From assembly GCA_029983575.1 (NCBI GenBank), contig JASBZE010000103.1, positions 1-5,587 on the forward strand: a DNA stretch of 5,587 bases. Reading direction: 5' to 3'. The notes beneath the pieces are model-generated. The model saw only the letters and a program-made list of their open reading frames with translations, had not been told where the DNA came from and did no database searches. Numbering within the stretch: position 1 is the stretch's first letter; each line of letters opens with the position of its first letter. This DNA is from Peptostreptococcaceae bacterium (GTDB lineage Bacteria; Bacillota; Clostridia; Peptostreptococcales; Peptostreptococcaceae). A program made the position numbers and the translations under genes. Below are positions 1 to 4,638 of this stretch, in pieces.

Positions 1-410
1 TTTGAACATATTGATACTAGTATAATTATAGGTAAGATTAGCTTGGCAGGAGCCTTTTTTATCGTAAAGGTAATTAGTTTTTCGAAATATCCGCTTCCTT
101 CTGCTACTCCTATACCTAACATAACTACTAAGACGATTCCAAGTGGGGGAAAGTCTGTAAATATTTTTGCCCCATCGTTTATCATCTGTCCGAGATATGG
201 TTTACTTATTAGATTTTGTACTTTGATTACCTCTTTTGTCGCCGGGTTTACTGCTGAAACGCCTAGCTTTGAAAGTATAAACGATAACGCGACTATTATA
301 ATTGAGAGGTAGATGAATATGTATATTGGCTCAGGAAGTCTATTTCCAGCTCTCTCTACAACATCCAAAAATCTCTGCATAGCGCTTTTTTTCTTTGTTA
401 TTTCACTCAT
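1..410 (-). CDS. abgT: AbgT-family transporter (p-aminobenzoyl-glutamate type), N-terminal part, cut by window edge
   Basis: Partial leftward gene: the first 136 codons are present, open to the window edge, and the rest lies beyond base 1. The translation begins MSEITKKKSAMQRFLDVVER and continues with AGNRLPEPIYIFIYL, the usual AbgT opening of a cytoplasmic helix with a 'VER-GN-LP-P' signature leading into TM1 (about residues 27-48). After a loop with 'NPATKE' comes 'FPPLGIVLVVMLGIGVAEGSGYF' in two adjoining pieces (residues 87-99 and 100-109), matching the family PLG...LGxGxAE motif in TM2. A third hydrophobic segment starts near residue 122. The family are inner-membrane transporters; E. 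coli AbgT takes up p-aminobenzoyl-glutamate, a folate breakdown product, while some homologues export sulfonamides. The start at 410 is supported by the purine-rich Shine-Dalgarno AGGAGGGA (complement of 415-422). It follows the folate gene at 521-1135 on the same strand. Substrate is inferred, not shown. Confidence 0.88.
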   Translation of the reverse strand, partial: MSEITKKKSAMQRFLDVVERAGNRLPEPIYIFIYLSIIIVALSFILSKLGVSAVNPATKEVIKVQNLISKPYLGQMINDGAKIFTDFPPLGIVLVVMLGIGVAEGSGYFEKLITFTIKKAPAKLILPIIILVSICS

Positions 411-424
411 ATTATCCCTCCTAT

Positions 425-520
425 TTCTATTTTTGATTATTTTACTTGGTTCAAAGTTTTTTCTTTGATTATTTTACTTGGTTTAAAGTTCTATCTTTAA
501 TTATTTTACTTGGTTTAAAC
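425..520. repeat. Three tandem 32-bp repeats in the leader of the AbgT gene
   Basis: Units at 431-462, 463-494 and 495-520 (the last truncated to 26 bp), with a short extra tail match at 425-430. Units 1 and 2 agree at 28 of 32 positions, and units 2 and 3 at 24 of 26. The shared core reads ATTATTTTACTTGGTT on the plus strand. The array fills almost the whole gap between the stop codon of the folate gene (521-523) and the Shine-Dalgarno site of the transporter. Copies abut directly with no spacers. Each copy junction is an inverted repeat: TCAAAG-N6-CTTTGA at 451-468 and TTAAAG-N6-CTTTAA at 483-500. No promoter or terminator is evident inside it. Confidence 0.93.
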
Positions 521-1135
521 TTATTTGAAGCTTAACTTTGAAAATCTACCTCTGTACGTTTTAGTTGGGGTCACTATCATATCGACCCTGTGATCATGTT
601 CTTCCGTTGGCACCTTGTTTACTATTTGCTCATCGAAACAAATGGCTATCTTTTTAGTGGATGGGCGTATATTTTCAAAAAGCTTATCATAATACCCACC
701 TCCGTAACCTATCCTTCTAAGATCAGGGTCAAATGCTACACCGGGGGCGATGATAAGATCTAAAATTTCTGGACTGACTTCGTTTTTAGTCTTTGGCTCT
801 CGGATAGAATAGCTGTTTATCTCAACATCATCGAGATTTTCTAGCTTGCAAATCCTAAGCCTTTTATTTTGGAAATCTGTCACTGGTACATAAATATTTT
901 TTCCTAATTTTTTTAGACCATCAAAAATATAATCGGTTACGATTTCATTTTTAAAACTTAGAAAGATCATTATATTATCTTTAGAGGTAATTTCCTCCAT
1001 TTTTACAAGTTTTTTTGCAAGTTCTTCAGAGAAAAAATTCCTCACATCCTCGCTGATATCTTCAAGGTCTGTGAGTATCATGTTTCTGAGGTCGCTTTTC
1101 ATCTTTTTGATATCGACTTCTTCTTTATTGTGCAT
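521..1135 (-). CDS. fau: 5-formyltetrahydrofolate cyclo-ligase (5,10-methenyltetrahydrofolate synthetase)
   Basis: A 204-residue protein of normal family length. It catalyses the ATP-dependent, cytosolic conversion of 5-formyltetrahydrofolate to 5,10-methenyltetrahydrofolate, returning stored or salvaged formylfolate to the one-carbon pool. Visible family motifs, numbered from the chosen start: an N-terminal basic helix with KMKSDLR (the ATP-contacting Lys/Arg region); SFKNEIVT at 60-67; REP at 112-114; DLIIAPGVAFD at 126-136; the ATP/Mg-binding RRIGYGGGYYDK at 140-151; and VPTEEHDHRVD at 175-185. I start it at 1135 because GGAGGTGA (1141-1148) lies five bases upstream; the two ATGs at 1148-1153 overlap that site and lack their own. 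A longer 210-residue form from 1153 is possible. It is read in the same direction as the AbgT-family gene, 110 bp downstream, which suggests a folate-related unit. The name follows E. coli fau/ygfA; the B. subtilis equivalent is yqgN. Confidence 0.96.
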   Translation of the reverse strand: MHNKEEVDIKKMKSDLRNMILTDLEDISEDVRNFFSEELAKKLVKMEEITSKDNIMIFLSFKNEIVTDYIFDGLKKLGKNIYVPVTDFQNKRLRICKLENLDDVEINSYSIREPKTKNEVSPEILDLIIAPGVAFDPDLRRIGYGGGYYDKLFENIRPSTKKIAICFDEQIVNKVPTEEHDHRVDMIVTPTKTYRGRFSKLSFK

Positions 1136-1140
1136 AAAAA

Positions 1141-1148
1141 TCACCTCC
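1141..1148 (-). promoter_or_regulatory. Shine-Dalgarno site that decides the start of the folate gene
   Basis: On the minus strand this reads GGAGGTGA, followed by five T and then the ATG at 1135. The strength and spacing favour 1135 as the start over the tandem ATGATG at 1148-1153, which partly forms the site itself. Confidence 0.8.
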
Positions 1149-1185
1149 ATCATTCAATTATTTATATTTTATGTACTGTATATTT

Positions 1186-1214
1186 ATTCTACATCAAAAG
1201 AAATAATTACACAA
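1186..1214 (-). promoter_or_regulatory. Candidate sigma-A type promoter for the folate gene
   Basis: Minus strand: -10 TAGAAT (1186-1191) and -35 TTGTGT (1209-1214) with a 17-bp spacer. The -10 matches the consensus at five of six positions, the -35 at only three. Transcription would start near 1180, giving a leader of roughly 45 bases. The region is AT-rich, so chance matches are likely; the spacing and position are the main support. Confidence 0.45.
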
Positions 1215-1216
1215 TA

Positions 1217-1231
1217 CAAAGATAATCTTTG
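1217..1231. promoter_or_regulatory. 15-bp palindrome between the divergent promoters (operator candidate)
   Basis: CAAAGAT-A-ATCTTTG is a perfect 7-bp inverted repeat around one central base. It lies two bases upstream of the leftward -35 and about 22 bases upstream of the rightward -35, a position where a regulator could affect either gene. The outer part, CAAAG-N5-CTTTG, resembles the inverted repeat CAAAG-N6-CTTTG inside the 32-bp array before the AbgT gene. No known regulator's consensus is recognised. Confidence 0.4.
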
Positions 1232-1253
1232 ATGCTCTCGGGACTTATTAGTC

Positions 1254-1282
1254 TTTAAATTTTTTTGAAATAAGCATATAAT
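1254..1282 (+). promoter_or_regulatory. Candidate sigma-A type promoter for the peptidase-cobTUS unit
   Basis: The -10 TATAAT at 1277-1282 matches consensus fully. The -35 TTTAAA at 1254-1259 matches four of six, with a 17-bp spacer. Transcription would begin near 1289, about 54 bases before the peptidase start. As no terminator or other good promoter is seen downstream, this may drive all four rightward genes. Confidence 0.55.
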
Positions 1283-1342
1283 ATATAAGTAAGAAAGATT
1301 CATCTTTTAAAAAAGAAAAAAATAAAAAACTGAGAGGTAGCT

Positions 1343-2758
1343 ATGTTTAGAAAAAACAATAAAAGAGAAAATAGAGAGAATATTAATGAAGATAATAAAA
1401 TGAATATTGAAGATAATAAAATGAATATTGAAGATAAAAAAATGAATGCTGAAGATGATGAAATGAATGTCAAACAAGATGAAATGAATGTTAAAGAAGA
1501 TGATATGAATGTTAAAGAAAAAAATAGAGGTAGTATTCTAGAAAAAAATGACAGACACAAACATTATAGAGAGTACCACGACCCCAGGGATGAGGGAGAG
1601 AAGATGATACCTAAAAATAAGGTAACTAAGATGATTATTTCGACTGTAGCCATCACCTTGGTCGTGAGTATGGTGCTGATACCTTTGACTGGGTTGTACG
1701 GTATTGTTCCTAAAAACAGGCTTGAGACGTATAAGAGGTACAAAAAACTCTATGCTGTCGAGAGGCTTATAAGGAGGAATTATTATAAGAAACCTAACGA
1801 AGAGGATTTGGTAAACTGCTCTATAAAGGGACTTGTTGCCGGTCTTAAGGACGTCTATTCCGAGTACTACACTGTTGACGAGATGAAAAAGATTCAAGAG
1901 TTAACAACAGGTAGTTTCGTCGGTATGGGAGCATACATAGGCGTTGATGAGGACGACGGAAAACTTATGGTAACCAAGCCTTTTAAAAATTCTCCAGCAG
2001 AGAAGGCTGGGATTAAAACAGGGGATAAGATTTTAAAAGTAGGCGATAAGGTAGTAGATTATAGAAATATGGATGAGGCTATTGGTCTTATCAAGGGAGA
2101 AAAGGGAACCAAGGTAAAGATTACTATTGAGAGAGGTCCTAAGGTTATGGAAAAAACTGTGACTAGGGATGTAATTGTGGAGCAGAGTATCGAAAGCAAG
2201 ATGTACGATAAGAAAATCGGTTATATAAAGATAACTTCTTTTATAGAGGGTACTTATAAAGATTTTCATAATGCTTTAGAAAGTTTAAAAGCTCAAGGTA
2301 TGAAGGCCCTTATCATAGATGTCAGGGACAATGGAGGCGGAATGCTCGATTCAGTCGAGTCCGTTGCCAATGATCTATTAGGAGACGCTACAATAGTATA
2401 TACGAAAGATGGACATGGTAAGAAGGAGTACCTAAAATCTGATGGTAAGGCCCTAGGAGTTCCTATTGTAATTTTGACTAATGGAAATTCCGCATCGGCT
2501 TCTGAGATTTTGACAGGGGCAATTGTAGATAATAAGATTGGTATTTCAATGGGCACCAAGACTTTTGGAAAGGGACTCGTTCAAAGTGTAGGGGAGTTTC
2601 CAGACGGCACTGGATATAAACTTACGACTGCTCAGTATTTTACGCCTTCAGGTGCGTATATAAATAAGAAGGGAATTAAACCTAATATCGAGGTAAAAGA
2701 CGAGGCTAAGCAGATTGACAGTGCTAGGGAATATCTTGAAAAGAAAATCGAAAAATAA
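1343..2758 (+). CDS. ctp: Membrane-anchored S41 family C-terminal processing peptidase with PDZ domain and repeat-bearing N-terminal extension
   Basis: A 471-residue CtpA/CtpB-type serine protease. Order: a charged N-terminal extension (1-95) with six 7-residue repeats at 16-57; one membrane segment (about 97-118, MIISTVAITLVVSMVLIPL); an S41 N-terminal helical region (125-185); a PDZ domain (about 186-275, with SFVGMGAYIGV and SPAEKAGIKTGDKI); and the S41 catalytic core (285-450). The Ser/Lys/Gln catalytic set is intact: Ser385 in NSASASEI, Lys410 and Gln414 in GTKTFGKGLVQ. The Ser-Lys spacing of 25 is that of E. coli Prc and B. subtilis CtpB. The protease domain should sit outside the membrane, trimming C-termini of extracytoplasmic proteins; B. 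subtilis CtpB acts in sporulation signalling, but the substrate here is unknown. The start at 1343 follows AGAGGT at 1333-1338. An internal start at Met88 (1604) would give a 384-residue protein without the extension. The cob genes follow after 53 bp. Confidence 0.93.
   Translation: MFRKNNKRENRENINEDNKMNIEDNKMNIEDKKMNAEDDEMNVKQDEMNVKEDDMNVKEKNRGSILEKNDRHKHYREYHDPRDEGEKMIPKNKVTKMIISTVAITLVVSMVLIPLTGLYGIVPKNRLETYKRYKKLYAVERLIRRNYYKKPNEEDLVNCSIKGLVAGLKDVYSEYYTVDEMKKIQELTTGSFVGMGAYIGVDEDDGKLMVTKPFKNSPAEKAGIKTGDKILKVGDKVVDYRNMDEAIGLIKGEKGTKVKITIERGPKVMEKTVTRDVIVEQSIESKMYDKKIGYIKITSFIEGTYKDFHNALESLKAQGMKALIIDVRDNGGGMLDSVESVANDLLGDATIVYTKDGHGKKEYLKSDGKALGVPIVILTNGNSASASEILTGAIVDNKIGISMGTKTFGKGLVQSVGEFPDGTGYKLTTAQYFTPSGAYINKKGIKPNIEVKDEAKQIDSAREYLEKKIEK
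1388..1513 (+). repeat. In-frame 6 x 21-bp tandem repeat coding seven-residue units
   Basis: Six direct copies, each one codon septet, code residues 16-57 of the peptidase: EDNKMNI, EDNKMNI, EDKKMNA, EDDEMNV, KQDEMNV, KEDDMNV. The first two are identical in DNA, pointing to recent duplication or homogenisation; later units drift. Copy-number change would keep the reading frame. Met-Asn is invariant, so every unit contains an in-frame ATG. The hydrophobic spacing (2 and 5) is not the 3-4 spacing of a classical coiled coil. The segment would be cytoplasmic if the membrane helix is N-in. Confidence 0.95.
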
Positions 2759-2782
2759 ATGAAAAATAAATAAAAAATAATT
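2750..2782 (+). repeat. Three 11-bp tandem repeats spanning the peptidase stop codon
   Basis: GAAAAATAAAT occurs at 2750-2760 and exactly again at 2761-2771, followed by AAAAAATAATT (2772-2782, nine of eleven matching). The peptidase stop codon, TAA at 2756-2758, lies in the first copy, so the later copies bring further TAA triplets. It is A-rich and could arise from slippage. Confidence 0.8.
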
Positions 2783-2811
2783 AAGGTAATTTTTGTTGAA
2801 AGAGGTATGTA

Positions 2812-3891
2812 ATGAGCGTTGTTGAAAGTATTTCTAGAAATATATACCCTCTTGATAAGAGGAGTATGGATAGGGCTATGGATAGGTGGAATTCACTTAT
2901 CCATCCTCCATATTCTCTGGGTAAGTTAGAAGAGCTGTGCATTCAGTTAGCGGGGATTTACTCTGACAGCAATTTAAGTGTTCCATCAAAGGCTGTAATA
3001 GCTTTTGCTGCAGATCACGGTGTTTATGAGGAGGGGGTAAGCAAGGATCCAAAATCTTTGACTAGGTATCACATTCCAAACTTTATCAATGGAAAGTCCG
3101 GTGTTGCGGCAATTTGCAGGAACAACGGGGCAAATATTTATGCTGTTGATGTTGGAATTGATTACGACGGTCAAATTGACGGAGTTTTAAACTACAAGAT
3201 AAAAAAGGGAACGGACAATATGGCAAAGGGCCCTGCTATGTCTAGGCGAGATGCTGTTAGGTCGATAGAGGTAGGTATTGAAGTTTCCGAGAGATGTATT
3301 GTAAAAGGATATAGAATGCTTGGCATTGGGGAGATGGGCATTTCAAATACCACTGCCGCAGCTGCAATTATATCAGTGGTGACAGGGCTAGATCCTTTTG
3401 AGGTGACAGGTACCGGTGCCACTTTGACAGAGCTTGAGGTGAGCCAGAAGGTAGAGGTCATAAGGAAGGCCATCGCTATAAACAATCCAAACCCTACAGA
3501 TGGGATAGATATTTTGTCTATGGTAGGGGGCCTTGAGATCGGAGCTATGGCTGGGGTAATTCTTAGTTGTGCGGCGAATAGGATTCCAGTTGTCCTAGAT
3601 GGATATGTTTCATATGCGGCGAGTATGATTGCCTATAAGATAAATCCAAGGATTAGAAATTATGTTATTGCTTCTCATATTTCCAAGGAGAGGGGAAGTA
3701 TAAAGGCTTTAGAATACCTTGGACTCAGCCCTTTTCTAAATATGGGCATGAAGCTTGGCGAGGGAAGTGGTGCTGCCTTGGCATTTTCAATAATAGATAC
3801 CGCGATTTTTTCTTATAATAATATGGCTACATTTGATGAAGTTGACTTAGGAGAGAGAAATAATGTCCAAGATGTTGACGTTGACGAATGA
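2812..3891 (+). CDS. cobT: Nicotinate-nucleotide--dimethylbenzimidazole phosphoribosyltransferase (CobT)
   Basis: A 359-residue protein, close to Salmonella CobT (356). It transfers phosphoribosyl from nicotinate mononucleotide to the lower-ligand base, giving the alpha-ribotide that CobS attaches to cobinamide. Motifs in order: HPPYSLGKLEEL (31-42), FAADHGVYEEGVS (65-77), VGIDYDG (114-120), KGPAMSRRDA (139-148), GIGEMGISNTTAAAA (171-185), NNPNPTDGIDILSMVGG (224-240), LDGYVSYAA (262-270) and LGEGSGAALAF (315-325). Glu174 and the catalytic Glu317 align with Salmonella at the same numbers. Against recalled Salmonella sequence, base-pocket residues Ser80, Gln88 and Leu175 become Asp79, His87 and Met175, so preferred base may differ. 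The last 15 or so residues are an acidic tail ending VQDVDVDE. The start at 2812 follows AGAGGT (2801-2806), five bases away. cobU and cobS follow on the same strand. Confidence 0.97.
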   Translation: MSVVESISRNIYPLDKRSMDRAMDRWNSLIHPPYSLGKLEELCIQLAGIYSDSNLSVPSKAVIAFAADHGVYEEGVSKDPKSLTRYHIPNFINGKSGVAAICRNNGANIYAVDVGIDYDGQIDGVLNYKIKKGTDNMAKGPAMSRRDAVRSIEVGIEVSERCIVKGYRMLGIGEMGISNTTAAAAIISVVTGLDPFEVTGTGATLTELEVSQKVEVIRKAIAINNPNPTDGIDILSMVGGLEIGAMAGVILSCAANRIPVVLDGYVSYAASMIAYKINPRIRNYVIASHISKERGSIKALEYLGLSPFLNMGMKLGEGSGAALAFSIIDTAIFSYNNMATFDEVDLGERNNVQDVDVDE

Positions 3892-4001
3892 TAGAAAATT
3901 GGTATTATGTTAGAGAGTTTGGACTATGATAGAAAGTTAGTGCTTTGTTAGAGAGTTGGAACTATGATAGAGAGTTAGTGCTTGGTAGGAAGTTTGAACT
4001 A
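3889..4001 (+). repeat. Three 38-bp tandem repeats between cobT and cobU, built of 19-bp half-units
   Basis: Units at 3889-3926, 3927-3964 and 3965-4001 begin TGATAGA; the first starts exactly on the cobT stop codon TGA. Each splits into two related 19-bp halves, alternating TGATAGAAAG-type and TGTTAGAGAG-type starts (halves begin at 3889, 3908, 3927, 3946, 3965 and 3984; the last is one base short). The next segment, TATTAGAGGAGGTCAATAT at 4002-4020, starts like a seventh half-unit and contains the cobU Shine-Dalgarno site. No open frame, promoter or strong hairpin is apparent. Confidence 0.93.
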
Positions 4002-4018
4002 TATTAGAGGAGGTCAAT

Positions 4019-4549
4019 ATGATTCTTGTTACAGGAGGTGCCAGATCTGGGAAAAGTGAGTTTGCTGAGAATTTGGCTCTAAAATCATCTGATGATGAAT
4101 TAATTTACATAGCGACCTCAATACCCTTTGACGAGGGTATGAAGGAGAGGATTAGACTACATCAAAAGAGGCGTTCGAAAAGATGGAAGACTATCGAGAG
4201 TTATAAAAACCTTGGAATTATTATAGAAGAAAATAATAAGTCAGTCGTACTCATCGATTGCGTTACAGTGATGATAACAAACTTGATGATGGATTTTGAT
4301 GAAGATTCAGATGTGGATATGATAAAGAAGAGTATTGTCTCAGAGTTTGAGGAAATTATCGACGCATCAAATAAAAACAAGGACGCAAATGTCATCTTGG
4401 TCACCAACGAACTTGGTATGGGAATAGTTCCTATGGGCGAGTTTACTAGGAGATTTGTAGATATTCATGGGGAAGTAAATCAGTTGCTCGCTAAAAATTC
4501 CGATGAGGTTTATTTTGTAGTGAGTTCTATTCCGATGAAGATAAAATAA
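4019..4549 (+). CDS. cobU: Adenosylcobinamide kinase / adenosylcobinamide-phosphate guanylyltransferase (CobU)
   Basis: A 176-residue bifunctional cytosolic enzyme of normal length (Salmonella about 180). It phosphorylates adenosylcobinamide and then transfers GMP from GTP to give adenosylcobinamide-GDP, the other substrate of CobS. Visible: Walker A loop GGARSGKS (6-13); IATSIPFDEGMKERI (31-45); His48 in RLHQKRR, aligned with the conserved histidine that carries the guanylyl group in Salmonella CobU (His46); W56-K-T-I-E60; the strand VVLIDCVTVMITNLM (76-90), where Asp80 replaces the Glu common in enterics; VTNELGMGIVP (128-138); and the C-terminal VNQLLA...DEVYFVVSSIPMKIK. All key motifs are intact. 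A strong ribosome site, AGAGGAGGT at 4006-4014, fixes the start. It lies 127 bp after cobT, a gap filled by a tandem repeat, and 87 bp before cobS. Confidence 0.97.
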   Translation: MILVTGGARSGKSEFAENLALKSSDDELIYIATSIPFDEGMKERIRLHQKRRSKRWKTIESYKNLGIIIEENNKSVVLIDCVTVMITNLMMDFDEDSDVDMIKKSIVSEFEEIIDASNKNKDANVILVTNELGMGIVPMGEFTRRFVDIHGEVNQLLAKNSDEVYFVVSSIPMKIK

Positions 4550-4552
4550 AAG

Positions 4553-4630
4553 GCGTTTTGCTAAGGTAACACAATATAAAAAACAGATTAAGAGTTTTAC
4601 AAAAGTAACACAAAACACATAAACAAGGAG
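4553..4630 (+). repeat. Two imperfect 39-bp tandem repeats between cobU and cobS
   Basis: Unit 1 is 4553-4591 and unit 2 is 4592-4630. The first 25 or so positions align well around GTTTT and GTAACACAA; the rest are A-rich and drifted. The second copy ends on the cobS Shine-Dalgarno site (AAGGAG, 4625-4630). Each copy holds TAACAC, the reverse complement of GTGTTA, which overlaps the first base of the cobS start codon. Confidence 0.75.
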
Positions 4631-4638
4631 AGTGTTAT
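4605..4638 (+). promoter_or_regulatory. Possible hairpin around the cobS ribosome binding site
   Basis: GTAACAC at 4605-4611 can pair with GTGTTAT at 4632-4638 (six Watson-Crick pairs plus one G-U), enclosing a 20-base loop that holds the Shine-Dalgarno site and placing the first two start-codon bases in the stem. The upstream repeat copy (4566-4572) offers the same partner. The stem is short and the loop large, so stability alone is doubtful. Confidence 0.25.

Noticed and set aside
43..312. Rightward 89-residue open frame
   Set aside because: It lies antisense to the AbgT-family gene, whose frame gives clear family motifs.
451..468. Intrinsic terminator between the folate gene and the AbgT gene
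   Set aside because: The stem is only six mostly A-T pairs, and on the transcribed (minus) strand it is not followed by a T-run.
425..520. CRISPR-like array
   Set aside because: Copies abut with no unique spacers between them, the unit is AT-rich, and no cas gene is present. The same reasoning excludes the arrays at 3889-4001 and 4553-4630.
1304..1315. Small inverted repeat CTTTT-AA-AAAAG in the peptidase leader
   Set aside because: It is an A/T-run artefact expected by chance in this composition and has no supporting context.
1136..1342. Cobalamin riboswitch before the peptidase-cob unit
   Set aside because: I see no B12-box-like GC-rich conserved sequence, and the leader after the candidate promoter is only about 54 bases of A-rich DNA. 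The gaps before cobT, cobU and cobS are also too short or repeat-filled to hold one.
1300..1560. Leftward open frame with repeated Leu-Thr-Phe-Ile-Ser-Ser units
   Set aside because: It is the antisense reading of the 21-bp array in the peptidase gene and has no family resemblance; the repeats come from the sense strand.
1538..1897. Leftward 119-residue open frame
   Set aside because: Antisense shadow of the peptidase; no recognisable domain. The same applies to the leftward frames at 2033-2269, 2293-2559, 2986-3174, 3192-3485, 4201-4407 and 4367-4717 within the peptidase and cob genes.
2807..2815. Upstream mini open frame ATG-TAA just before the cobT start
   Set aside because: A start followed at once by a stop overlaps the cobT ATG; it is most simply spacing sequence after the Shine-Dalgarno site.
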